Assembly (NCBI GenBank): GCA_900323505.1 | Contig: OOIN01000015.1 | Coordinates: 682,001 to 746,000 of the forward strand | Reading direction: 5' to 3' | Source of the DNA: Ustilago trichophora | Taxonomy: Eukaryota > Basidiomycota > Ustilaginomycetes > Ustilaginales > Ustilaginaceae | Length of the DNA: 64,000 nucleotides | Shown: in pieces, positions 20,101-29,074 of the stretch | Layout of the letters: each line of letters starts with the position of its first letter | Position numbering within the stretch: position 1 is the stretch's first letter | Notes under the pieces: generated by a model | Databases searched by the model: none | The model's input: only the letters and a program-made list of their open reading frames with translations | What the model was told of the DNA's origin: nothing | Program-made: the position numbers and the translations under genes

Positions 20101-23100
20101 CGCTGCTGCTCGAGGGCACGAGCACGCTCACTGGCAAGCTGCTGCTCCAAGGACTGGACCTGAGCCTGTACCTTTTGTACTTCGGAGCTCTGGTTCTTGA
20201 GTGCGCGTTCCCGCTCGCTGGCGAGCTGCTGTTCAAGTACCTGTACCTGAGCCTGCACCTTTTGCACTTCCTGACCTTGCTCTTCGAGCGCCTTGGCTCG
20301 CTGGTCGACGAGCTGCTGCTCCAAAGTCTTGACCTGAGCTCGCACCTTTTCGACCTCGTTGCGTTGGTCCTCAAGCGCCTTTTCTCGCTGGCTGACGAGC
20401 TGCGACTCGAGAGTCTTGACTTGAGTTTGGACCTTTTCGACCTCGGTGCGTTGTTGTTCGGTTGCGCGCTCTCGCTCGCTGACTAGCTGCTGCTCGAGCG
20501 ATTGGACCTGGGCCTCGGCCTTCTGCAGCTCGCTACGCTTCTCTTCGAGCTCTCGCTCGCGTTCAGCTACGAGCTGCTGGTGCGTCTGCACGGTCTGGTC
20601 ACGGCTCTCAAGCGCCTGTTTGTGCTCCGAACGGATCTGAGCCACAGCTGTCGCATGTCGGTCTTCGAGCTCCTTGACTGCGTCCTGGTGCTGGCGCTCC
20701 TTCTGAGCCACTGCGACAGCGTGAGCGGCTTCGAGCTGCTCTTTCTGCGCCTCAGTGGCGGTCAAAGCCTCGGAGCGGGCAGCAACTGCAGCGGCTGCGG
20801 CAGTCGCCTCGGCCTCGCGCTGTCGAGACAGCTCCCGAGCAGTCTCTTCCTGCCTTCGCACCTTGTCATTGACCATGTCGAGGTTGGACTTGGTCTCGGA
20901 AAGCTCTCGCTCGGCAGCAGTGTGTGTCTTTTGAAGCTCTGCCAGCTGCTGCTTGAGCTGTTCGGTCTCGGCACGGAGCGTCGCAATGCTCTTTTGGAGC
21001 TCGGCGTTCTCTGACTTGGCCACACGGAGTTCTTGGTCGCGTGCCTCGAGCTCTCGGGTGCGTGCATCCAGCTCCTTCTTGAAGCTGTCGAGCTGGGCGT
21101 CGCGACCGGCAAGGGCTTCACGGTGACCGTCTTGAAGCGCAGCAACGGCGGCGGCATGCGCAGCAGAGAGCTCCTTGTTGGCAGTCTCGTGCTTGTTGAG
21201 CACCTCGCGGTGGTTGTCTTGCAACGAAGCCAGCGCAGAAGCATGCGAGGCAACAAGCTCCTTGGTCGAGATCTCGTGCTTTGAGAGAACCTCACGGTGA
21301 CCATCTTGCAGCGAAGCAAGTTCAGTTGCATGAGCGGCAGCAAGCTCCTTGTTCGACTCCTGGTGCTTGGCAAGCTCCTCCTGGTGACGCGCTTGCAGAT
21401 CAGCCACGGCAGACGCGTGCGATGCTTCCAGCTCCTTGATCTTCTTCTCGTGCTCGGTGAGTGCCTCTTGATGCTTCTGCTGAAGCGCAGCAGTCTCGGA
21501 AGCATGCGACTCAGCAAGAGCCCTGTTAGCCTTCTCGTGCTCGACCAGCTGTGCATCGGCTTCCTCGAGTGCCTTCTCCCGAATGGCTAGCAGCTGCTTG
21601 TGCTCATCGCGCAGACGGTCCAAGGCTTCAGCATGCGATGCTGCGAGCGTATCGAGCGCCTCTTTGTGCTGACGGTCCTTCTGGGCGAGGGCAAAGGCGT
21701 GAGAAGCTTCTTTGCGCTCCTTCTCGTCCTTGACCTTGCGCTCGAGGTCTTCGCTCGAGGTCTTGTGCGAGGCGACAGCGGCGGCCAGAGCGGCGCTCGA
21801 TGCAGCAACTTGCTCTGCCAGCGCACGGGAGTGACGCGAGCGGGCCTCGGCAAGAGCAGCTTCGTGAACCTTGGTACGTTCCGCCAGAGCCGACTCGACG
21901 AGTGCAGAGTGACCCTCGTCCTTCTCGGTCAAGCTCTTCTCGTGGGCAGCGGTAAGCTCGTCGATCTCCTTTTCGTGATCTCGCTTGAGGGTGTCTATCG
22001 CCTCGTCGTGCTGACTTCGCAGATTCGAAAGTTTAGTAGCGTGCTCGGCGTGGATGGCCTCGATGGCAGTAGCATGCTCGGTGCGAATCGTGGCGATCTC
22101 GGCCTTGTGCTGCTCGTCTCGCTTGGCCAGGGCTGGAGCTACAAGATCGGGCATCTCGTCGGTCTGCATGCTGTTCTCGGACATCTCACGAACCTCTTCA
22201 GGTGCGTGCTGCTCAAGTTCAGCAGCCAAACCACCGAGCTCGTTGCCAAGCGCGCTAGGCTCGAAGACGGCCGATGCAGGTCGAACGGTAGCACCGCTGC
22301 GGCGTCCACCCTTGGGCAAGATACGCTGCTGTGAGGGGCTTTCCTGCTCGTCGGCTTCTTGCGGCAATTGCGCATTGCGAGCAAGGGGACTGCTGCCGAT
22401 GGAGGGACGAGAGCGGTGACCTTTGCGAGCGATGCTGTCGATGCTTGCGTTGCCAGCGTCGGGGCGACTGAAATCGGCAAACGCCGGGTCCATGCCCTCA
22501 AGGCTGGCGCGCGATGGCGAAGCATCGTCCGGACCAGCCAGCGTGCCGATGTGCGAGTCGTCTTCGAATTCTGCATACTCGATGATCGAGTCGGTCGAGT
22601 TGCTCGACACCATGCCCATCTTGCGTCCCAATCGAGGTCGAATGGACGTCGGGCGGCTGACGCGAATCTGCGAGAGACGCTTGGCGGAGGGGCTGTAAGG
22701 ATCGTTCTCGTCGAGCCAGTGGAGCTCTTCGTCCTCGCTGGTCTCGGCATCGTCGTCCAAACCTTGGGGCACCTTGACGCCCGCTTTGACGAGGAGCTTG
22801 GTGAGCTCGGCGTTCTTTTCGCGAACGCGTCGCTTCTCGGCAGCGTCCTTGCCAGCCTTGCGCTGCGCCAGGGCAAGCTTGGCTCGCAGGTCCTGAGTTT
22901 CCTTGTCGCGTCCGAGGCGATTGCCCAGCGGCGATAGAATGGCGCCGTCGGCCGAGTAGATCGAGTCGCCAGGCGAGCGAGGCGCCTCACCAGAGGCAGC
23001 ACGCAGTCGAGCAGCCAGGGCGTCTGCATCACCGTTGACATCATCGTTGGTGACATCGGACATGAAGCTGTTGGAAACGCTGCGAGATACGCCACCGCGG

Positions 23101-24470
23101 TCGTTGAGCTGCTGTTGGCGGAACTTCTGCAGCTCGCTTTGCAGATCCGAGACGTCTCGTTGCATGCCTGCGCGCTCCCTTCGAGCAAGGGCGATCTCGG
23201 TCTCACGCGACTTGTTGAGTCGCTCAATCTCGGCGACGTGTCCATCGATCTGGAGACGCTGCGAATCGACGGTCTCACGAGCTTTTGTGACATCCTTGTT
23301 GAGTCGCACGTTGTCGAGTTCAGCCTTCTTGAGGGCGGACTTGATCTCGCTGAGCTGTTCTTCCAGGTTCTGCTTGGACACGTTGAGATCCCAGTTTTCC
23401 TGCTTGAGTGCATCCTCGGTCTCGGTCATCTGAATGACACGGGGCTTGTACTGATCGAGCTGCTTTTCGAGCTCGGCGTGTGCTCGTTCGAGCGAGACAC
23501 GTTGGTCGTCACGCTCTTTGAGCAAGCCTTGGAGTCGACGCACCTCCTGGACGAGGCCGGCTTGAATCTCGTTGATGAGATCGGTGTCAGCCTTGGCCTG
23601 ACGAGCAGCAGCGTTGCGACTGCGACGATCTGTTTGTCTGGGTGTAGAGCCGGTCTGCGCAGCTGGCGATTTGCCTGGAGTAGCGGTGAGGTTGCGAATA
23701 GCATCGGCGACGCGCGTAGCTTTGGAGGGAGTCTCGGCGAGGCTGAGCATGGATATTTCGGCCACATCGCCATTCGAAACGTCGACGCTGTGGACGGTGA
23801 TGTCGGAAAAGAGCTTCTGCTTTTGCCTCTCGAGGTCTTCGATCTCGGCTTCGATCTTTTCGCTGAGGTCGCGGATTCTGGCATTGCCCGGTTTATCGCT
23901 GTGGCTATCCTCCGACTGATCCTCGGCAGCACTGAGCTCTTCGGCGAGCTCGTCCATGAGCGACTCGATCTTGCTGCGCAATTCGAGGAGACCCTGACCA
24001 AGGAGACCGGCCGAGTTGACCTGGGTCTCGTTCTCCTCGCGTAGAACCTGCAAGCGCTCGCGGACCAGACGAGTCATGTCGACCGTCTTTCCATTTTCAG
24101 AGGACTGACGGCTGGTGGGGACCGATCCGGCAGAACGAACAGTGGTACGCGAAGGCGAAGAGAGCAAGTGTGCGTCTTGGAGCCTGTTGTGATGTGAGCC
24201 AAAGTTGGTGGCATCGGCCAAGGGTCTGTGTTCGTAGTTTGGCATGGGAGCCGTAGGGAGCGGAGGGGGAGCTGGGGTGTTGAAGTCGCTTTTGCGGCCC
24301 TTGCGCATCGAGGAACCGGGACGAGGCGGTGGACGGAAGGCGAGGCTGGAAGATGTTGGCATGTCTTTGGGCGAGGCAGGATAGACATGCCTGGAAGCGG
24401 GTGAAGGGGAAGGTGGGAGGTTGCCTTCAAAGAGGCCCTCGGAGCTGCTATCGGGACCGTGTGGATCCAT
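17190..24470 (-). CDS. NUM1: Num1/ApsA/Mcp5-type cortical anchor with PH domain
   Basis: Protein of 2426 residues resembling the Num1/ApsA/Mcp5 family, which tethers dynein and mitochondria to the cell cortex and so positions nuclei. The ATG at 24470 starts MDPHGPDSSS. An N-terminal Ser/Pro region is followed by a helical segment (SAGLLGQGLLELRSKIESLM, about residues 153-172) like the family's N-terminal coiled coil. Very long coiled coils run from about 290 to 1600, with two sets of internal repeats. A Q8 run sits near 1650. The C-terminal PH domain of the Mcp5 type spans about 1965-2095 (IGEYMFKYTRKS, KRHRRYFWLHPYTKMLYWTI) and binds membrane phosphoinositides in relatives. A Ser-rich tail ends the protein. 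The gene is intronless at 7.3 kb, the largest here. Note that the name Num1 has also been used for an unrelated protein in Ustilago. Confidence 0.85.
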   Translation of the reverse strand: MDPHGPDSSSEGLFEGNLPPSPSPASRHVYPASPKDMPTSSSLAFRPPPRPGSSMRKGRKSDFNTPAPPPLPTAPMPNYEHRPLADATNFGSHHNRLQDAHLLSSPSRTTVRSAGSVPTSRQSSENGKTVDMTRLVRERLQVLREENETQVNSAGLLGQGLLELRSKIESLMDELAEELSAAEDQSEDSHSDKPGNARIRDLSEKIEAEIEDLERQKQKLFSDITVHSVDVSNGDVAEISMLSLAETPSKATRVADAIRNLTATPGKSPAAQTGSTPRQTDRRSRNAAARQAKADTDLINEIQAGLVQEVRRLQGLLKERDDQRVSLERAHAELEKQLDQYKPRVIQMTETEDALKQENWDLNVSKQNLEEQLSEIKSALKKAELDNVRLNKDVTKARETVDSQRLQIDGHVAEIERLNKSRETEIALARRERAGMQRDVSDLQSELQKFRQQQLNDRGGVSRSVSNSFMSDVTNDDVNGDADALAARLRAASGEAPRSPGDSIYSADGAILSPLGNRLGRDKETQDLRAKLALAQRKAGKDAAEKRRVREKNAELTKLLVKAGVKVPQGLDDDAETSEDEELHWLDENDPYSPSAKRLSQIRVSRPTSIRPRLGRKMGMVSSNSTDSIIEYAEFEDDSHIGTLAGPDDASPSRASLEGMDPAFADFSRPDAGNASIDSIARKGHRSRPSIGSSPLARNAQLPQEADEQESPSQQRILPKGGRRSGATVRPASAVFEPSALGNELGGLAAELEQHAPEEVREMSENSMQTDEMPDLVAPALAKRDEQHKAEIATIRTEHATAIEAIHAEHATKLSNLRSQHDEAIDTLKRDHEKEIDELTAAHEKSLTEKDEGHSALVESALAERTKVHEAALAEARSRHSRALAEQVAASSAALAAAVASHKTSSEDLERKVKDEKERKEASHAFALAQKDRQHKEALDTLAASHAEALDRLRDEHKQLLAIREKALEEADAQLVEHEKANRALAESHASETAALQQKHQEALTEHEKKIKELEASHASAVADLQARHQEELAKHQESNKELAAAHATELASLQDGHREVLSKHEISTKELVASHASALASLQDNHREVLNKHETANKELSAAHAAAVAALQDGHREALAGRDAQLDSFKKELDARTRELEARDQELRVAKSENAELQKSIATLRAETEQLKQQLAELQKTHTAAERELSETKSNLDMVNDKVRRQEETARELSRQREAEATAAAAAVAARSEALTATEAQKEQLEAAHAVAVAQKERQHQDAVKELEDRHATAVAQIRSEHKQALESRDQTVQTHQQLVAERERELEEKRSELQKAEAQVQSLEQQLVSERERATEQQRTEVEKVQTQVKTLESQLVSQREKALEDQRNEVEKVRAQVKTLEQQLVDQRAKALEEQGQEVQKVQAQVQVLEQQLASERERALKNQSSEVQKVQAQVQSLEQQLASERARALEQQRSEVEKVQIQVVALEQQLAKMQTDADAAQQSRSSAESNLKEAQNAHSALQKQHDEVKATVASLQSKVRYLESSIAAQRSSTEQNRLASDKELQTIQSALNTAQKKVREQEATIAKAEAAAAAALAAAAAAEAQLLVKNDVVTDTENEADDFKDAVEATEVPATDVGKDVAAPKVPTVELKENSCQTDDEAWKLYQQQQQQQQRKVSAASVSSAVQTDVPSSPLQPTSESIAAQNNLVILGGLKSSNRARDSVGTFGGDRASSPANMLYSADAFSSQNQSRRPSADSTWSRHTDRYASEAIPPVPPLPDKTKAPIMSMPPPPSMPPPSVKRNVLATAPGQAPPRPTSPPPADLLSRAQQRHLQVPAGSSEQPRSVSRASGRSGPPPSAYPSSSRARQQSSGTGSMRSRTYSNDSANPQPLDGSIYTNLAASGRKSIGSRKSAARRPAAGPRQSSAASFVSDVTSEVSRRLSMMSSRASDADAGDETFVVRGQGVGGKGHGQRGLSEFGADSTDPAIIHAITQTMIGEYMFKYTRKSMGRGGHSDKRHRRYFWLHPYTKMLYWTISDPGGAKVSEGTSKSASIESVRVVEDSNPNPPGLHPESIIITTASREVKISAPNRERHEAWLAALEYLVHRPTIQDATVIASNAAPELMSDAENDPTLITRSAGRRAKPRASAATLGSASATGSRRLSAQRSFLSRRSSDHGLRTESTPRRRGGSIGAQSVLYPSLGKRPDVAAKAWLQQHEHDREMSVSMSPSHSLRGGAVYSPSVGDAGEDSYDLLDLTATQSPIRRALANDDPRLKTAEQMLEEDEPEDWDGLTNVRACCDGKHDVGSLAHHHHHHGGNSASGSRKSSRLHRRESSGGSRFSSIGLKSKLDAAVRAAEEREQAGPVPRIPASLLPSGGTGMGKVALDRESLDSNASSSFANVFGTSSTDRPASSAAGPSYGERIQQIRKARQSAGSTGAGGGAR
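20080..20540. repeat. About 84-bp coding repeats in the NUM1-like coiled coil
   Basis: Five to six degenerate units of about 28 residues, each of the form xxLEQQLxSERxxALxxQxxEVxKVQ, repeat with near-constant spacing. They form a regular coiled coil, comparable in position but not in sequence to the tandem repeats of yeast Num1. Confidence 0.75.
21120..21480. repeat. Second set of coding repeats in the NUM1-like coiled coil
   Basis: About four degenerate units of roughly 32 residues contain the theme ASHASAxASLQDxHREVLxKHE. They lie N-terminal to the 28-residue repeats and are distinct from them. Confidence 0.7.
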
Positions 24471-26896
24471 TGTTGTGGCGATATGAGCAGCTCAAGCCGC
24501 TACAGAAGCTGGATGTCTAGTTTCTTGCTGTTCGAGTTCGGTTAAGTTGAAGATTGACTAGAATGTCGTTGAATCGCAAAGTCGCTGTTGGTAGAGAGAT
24601 GGTGAAAAGATATCGACGAGATTTGCAGTGTAGGCTGAGTATCGAAAGAGTGGAAAGAATGAATGTAATGGCGGTAGCGTCGAGCAAAAGAGTGTGTGAA
24701 AGGTTGCGGGTCAGAGATATGAACGAAAGAAGCTGAGTCGACCGATCAGTATCGCTTTGAGAAAGAGCTCGAATCCCACGATGCTGAGCCAGATTCGATC
24801 GTCGGAAGGAAAAGCGACAGTGATATGGTGGTGGTAGGCAAACGAGCAGCGTCGGCACGATCCGACCGCTCTTCTGAAAAACAGATGGGAACTGTGTGTA
24901 GCGTGTGTAGCGCGTGTCGCAGCGTCCGACGGCGCTCTCGAAAGAGGGGCAGCTCCAGCACAGGAAGAAACAGAAGCGAGAGAGAAAGAGCGAGTTCTGT
25001 GTTGCATAGCTCAGACCCTTGTCAGAAAGCTTGCACTCTGTCCTATCCTTGCACCAGCGCTTCTCTTCTCTGTGCGACAGGAAGCGAGCAAGTTACAAGC
25101 TGAGAGAACGCGAGTTTCCACCCTCTGCTCTGCTCTGCTTGCATGCGTGCGTGCTGAAAGGAGAGACCCTAAATTCCTGCACTCTGTCTCTCTCTCTGAG
25201 AGACAAATTTGTGCCGAAATCCCACAGCAGCCAGCCAAGGAGCCACGCCGCCGAAATTAGACTATTTTGTTCTTTTTCTTTTTTTTTTGGCTTTGCGTGT
25301 GTGTTGTGAATTAGCAGCTGGCAACCAAAGGGCTGAGCTGAGCTCCTGAGCGCGTATGTGTGTGTTGGTCTTGTTTCAGAAAACTGCAGTCCAGAAGGAC
25401 AAAAAGATAGGCTGACACTGCGCGATCCAGAGAGATCAACACCTGCCCCTGCGGCTGTTGCTGCTGCTACTTATCATATCTCGATGTGCGTTTCACATCG
25501 TCCTCCTAGCAAAGCATACTGTGCTGGACCCCATGTCGACTGCATGGCGTCCCCCTTCTTTTGGCTCTTAGATCTATCTGAGGTGCATCGTGGCTTCTGC
25601 TGCTGTCGTTGTGTTAGGATCGAAGCGTGACTTACCTTAAAACCAAGCTTGGTTTGACAAGTGCTGTGGAAACGACGCTGGCTGAGAATCGTATTGCAAG
25701 GCGGAGAGACTGCGGTAGGGAGATGCTACAGCTGCGTATAACTCAGAAGGGTCGTAAAAAGTCTGTTGCGTAGCACTAGTCGATGTTGTAGTTGCTGTTG
25801 TTGTGGCGTCAGTCGTCAGTCGTAATGTCGCGGTGCTTGTTCGCAGAAGTACAGCAGGGTAGTTTGTACCAAAGCCGAACCGTATGTAGATGTATGGCGA
25901 GCAGCTGGCCAGGAGGTCCAAGCGAAAAGGACTCAAGGGTGATGATGGTGGTCAGGGCTCAAACGAAGAAAACTTGATCAAGCAAGCCAAGCCAAGGCAA
26001 TGCACCCTGCAAGGGGTGTCCGACTTTCCTTCGCTCTTTCCCTCTCTCTCACACACACGCAAGCACCGTTTTCGATTCTGATGTCACCAGAGAGAAAGAG
26101 AGCTGCGTGTGTTGCTCTTTCTTGTGCACACGCACGCACGCACGCACGCACGCACGCGGGAAGTGTTGCTCTCTCTCCCTTTGTGTGTGAACGCACGCGC
26201 GACGTCAAAATCACGCGCATCACAACGGCTGAGAACTGCAATTTTATCAAGACCAACACTTGCAGCAAGAAGCAGCAACATCTTTTTCTTTTCTACCTTC
26301 GTTCGTCTTGACCGAGTCTCATTATTCTAAGCTCCTTCTATGACAGCTTGTCTCATGGGTAGCTAGCGAGGCAGTTGTAAGACGTTGAGCGAGACCCACC
26401 TCAGGAGAAGAAGGAAAAAGAAGTGGGCGTGTCGCTGCAAAGGACAGGCGCGTCCATCCATCAGGGCAGAACAACGCGTCTCCAACGCACAAACCTTCAG
26501 CCCTAGCAATCCCCCAATTGATCCGTATCCCGCGCGATGCAGTCACGTGATACCTATTCTCGAATAAGGCATTTCCTGAGGGCGAAGCTTAAGCTATCAA
26601 ACACACTAAACAACAAGCTTAAAGAACAGTGAAAGCTTTTCTGTGTTGATGCGCGAGCCCCAAGAGCAAAAGGAACAAAGAAACAAGATCAAGGGTACCA
26701 AAAGTAGAACAGGTCGGCCATCCGATGCTTGTCAGAGAGGCAGGCTTTTCGGTGGCCGCTGTAGAATCGAAATGGGATACAAAAGTGTGGTGCAATATAC
26801 AAAGGTATTTCGGAGTACGATACGAGCAGATTGCTGTGTAGGTAATTGACTCCGGGTAGCAGTCGCACAGGAGGGAAAGGGGTGAGAGAAGCACAT
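24471..26896. other. Intergenic region NUM1 upstream / VTS1 downstream
   Basis: This 2.4-kb region holds the 5' side of the NUM1-like gene and the 3' UTR of VTS1, both minus-strand genes. No convincing coding frame is found; the best minus-strand frame (25637-25936) starts at a non-ATG codon. A GTAAGT donor on the minus strand at about 25635 could belong to an upstream untranslated exon, but I cannot place its acceptor. A CACG repeat is present at 26127-26157. Confidence 0.5.
26127..26157. repeat. (CACG)n microsatellite
   Basis: Seven or so tandem CACG/GCAC units in intergenic DNA. Confidence 0.9.
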
Positions 26897-29074
26897 CTAC
26901 TCCTTGCTAGCGGCTGCAGCGCCACCAAGCTCCCGATCCACCTCCTGAGCGTCGTTGTTCTCACCCGCATCCTCTCCATCCTTTTCATTGTGACTGCCAG
27001 GGACGCCCGATCCAGGCTCATCCTCTCCCTCCATCTTAATGCCGTACTTCTTGCGCACAAGTTCAAACGTCTTGAGCATCTTTCGTCGTGCACCCAGCGC
27101 CGCCACTCCCTTGTCCTCGAGCTTCTTGTCATCCATGACCACCATCTCCTTCCAGTGGCTCGTCTCAAAGTTGGGGGTATACTTGTGCAGACGCAGTTGG
27201 CGCAGCCAAGCGGGCACATCTTCGAGTGTGGCCAGATCTGCTACTTCTTCTTCACCTCCAGCACCAGCACCCGCGGTGGCGCCACCTGCACCTCCAGCAC
27301 CACCTGCGCCAGCACCCGAGCCGGGAAGAGCAACGGGGCGACCAGCGGGCGAAGTGCCGCTGCGGGGGCTCTTGCGGCCAGCCTGTCCACCAACGCCAGG
27401 CGAAAGGGCCCCACCGCCGAAAGCACGCAGGTTGCGGCCGTGCTGTTGTTGCTGCTGCTGCTGTTGCAACTGCTGCTGCTGAGCAAGCACAGAGAGAGTC
27501 TGTTGGTTCTGAAGGATCTGTTGCTGCATGGCTAGGAACTGAGCTGCGTTCATGTTGTTGAGGTTGAGTCCGCCCATGGCAGCCATGGCGTTCATCATTT
27601 GCACGTTGAGAGGGTTGGCCAAGCCTCCCGAAGGGCTCTGCAGGCCAGCGAGCGCGTTGGGGCTCATAGGAGGAATGTTGAACTGGTTGCTGCCGTTGTT
27701 GCCGCCAAACGCAGAAGAGCCAGCATTGAGACCGCCGCGGCCAAAGTTGTCGTTTTGACCCCAACCGGACTGCATGCCAATGTTGGGCGACACACCAGGG
27801 CTGGACTGGTCAAACATGTTGGCGCCGCTCTGGCCGTAAGCGCCCGCACCCGTGTTCTGGTTGCTCTTGCGGCGGTATCGTGGCACGTCGGGGTCTACCA
27901 TGACGCGACCGTTGCCCTGTTGCTGCTGCTGCTGCAAGTTGGCCAGCTGAGCGGCAGCATTCTCGAGGTTGACGTTGGCTTCGCCGGTGCCAGCCTTGTC
28001 ATTGTCGGAGAACATGGGCACAAGCGGAGTGTTGACCATGCTCGACCAATTGCCCGTGGCGGTGATGGGCGAGAGCTGGTCATCGAGCGGTCCGCTGGCT
28101 CGTGGAGAGCGACCGACGCTGTTGCTCAGGTCGGTCGACTTGGGGCGCGAGTGGTCGCCCGAGAGCGTGCGTTGCTGCTGTTGCTGCGGGTTGGGTGAGC
28201 CACCTCGCTCCTGCACCTGGTCAAGCTGACCACCAGAGTAGTTGCGGCTCTCGCCAATCAGAGTGCCAGGGGCCGAGGTGCGGTTGGCCTTGAGCTTGGC
28301 TCGCTGAGCGGCAAGCGTAGAAGCGGCATCGCCGTTGCCAGGGCTGTACATGGCAGCCACGTTGGGCGAGAGGAAGCCGGCGGCATCCGAGGACTGGCGG
28401 TAGCCTCGGTTGCCGGGCGAAGGAGGAGCCTTCATAGCGCTGGGCGACTTGAGACCGAGACTGGCGAGCTTGGCCTCCATCTGATCAGCCATGGAGCTGT
28501 TGTGGTGGCTAGGCGAAAGCAGAGCAGAGACGGGGTCGCTACGAGCCATCTGCTGGAGAACCGTGATGAAGAAGCGAATCTGCACCTGCGTCGACTCTTG
28601 CAGCAGACTGTAGAGGGCGGCGGTGCGCTCAGCCTCTGAGAGGACGCGGAACCACTGCTCAATCGCGCTGAGCTCCTCTTTGAAGTTTTGGTCGAGCGAA
28701 GCAGCGGCCATCTCTTCGAGAGTGGCTTCGTAGTGTTGCAGGTCCTCGAACCAGCGGTCGATGGCCTCGGTTTCGGGGGTGCCGTGGTGATTCATGCTGG
28801 GAAGCATCTCCGAGCTGGGACGAAGGTTGCGAGAGCCAGGAGTGCCAGGCATAGCGGCGGTGCCGCCCATCGAGGGGCTGCGAATGGCACCGTCGTGGCC
28901 GGCGTTGCCTTGCTGAGCGAGGCGCATCATATGCTCGGTGGAGGCGCCCTTGCCGAGCGAGTATCGGCTGTGAGGGTTCATGGTGATGGGACGATTTCCA
29001 GAAGGGGAGCTGGCGCGATTGATCGAGTTGTTGGAGGGGGTCAGAGGAGATCGCAAAAGGCCGAAGTCGGACAT
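26897..29074 (-). CDS. VTS1: Vts1-type SAM-domain RNA-binding protein
   Basis: Protein of 725 residues, homologous to yeast Vts1 and animal Smaug. These bind CNGG-loop hairpins in mRNA through a SAM domain and recruit the Ccr4-Not deadenylase to destabilise transcripts in the cytoplasm. The ATG at 29074 (MSDFGLLRSP) was chosen over a non-ATG upstream frame; it lies 3 nt after a candidate splice acceptor. A conserved N-terminal helical domain lies at about 80-190 (AIDRWFEDLQHYEATLEEMA), as in Vts1 orthologues. The middle is Ser/Asn/Gln-rich with several poly-Gln runs. The SAM domain spans about 612-680 (VPAWLRQLRLHKYTPNFE, LGARRKMLKTFELVRKKYGI). A short acidic tail ends the protein. It is intronless within the coding region. 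Confidence 0.93.
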   Translation of the reverse strand: MSDFGLLRSPLTPSNNSINRASSPSGNRPITMNPHSRYSLGKGASTEHMMRLAQQGNAGHDGAIRSPSMGGTAAMPGTPGSRNLRPSSEMLPSMNHHGTPETEAIDRWFEDLQHYEATLEEMAAASLDQNFKEELSAIEQWFRVLSEAERTAALYSLLQESTQVQIRFFITVLQQMARSDPVSALLSPSHHNSSMADQMEAKLASLGLKSPSAMKAPPSPGNRGYRQSSDAAGFLSPNVAAMYSPGNGDAASTLAAQRAKLKANRTSAPGTLIGESRNYSGGQLDQVQERGGSPNPQQQQQRTLSGDHSRPKSTDLSNSVGRSPRASGPLDDQLSPITATGNWSSMVNTPLVPMFSDNDKAGTGEANVNLENAAAQLANLQQQQQQGNGRVMVDPDVPRYRRKSNQNTGAGAYGQSGANMFDQSSPGVSPNIGMQSGWGQNDNFGRGGLNAGSSAFGGNNGSNQFNIPPMSPNALAGLQSPSGGLANPLNVQMMNAMAAMGGLNLNNMNAAQFLAMQQQILQNQQTLSVLAQQQQLQQQQQQQQHGRNLRAFGGGALSPGVGGQAGRKSPRSGTSPAGRPVALPGSGAGAGGAGGAGGATAGAGAGGEEEVADLATLEDVPAWLRQLRLHKYTPNFETSHWKEMVVMDDKKLEDKGVAALGARRKMLKTFELVRKKYGIKMEGEDEPGSGVPGSHNEKDGEDAGENNDAQEVDRELGGAAAASKE

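Noticed and set aside
25637..25936. 99-codon minus-strand frame ending just before a GTAAGT donor
   Set aside because: It has a non-ATG start and no similarity. At most it is an untranslated exon of the NUM1-like gene.
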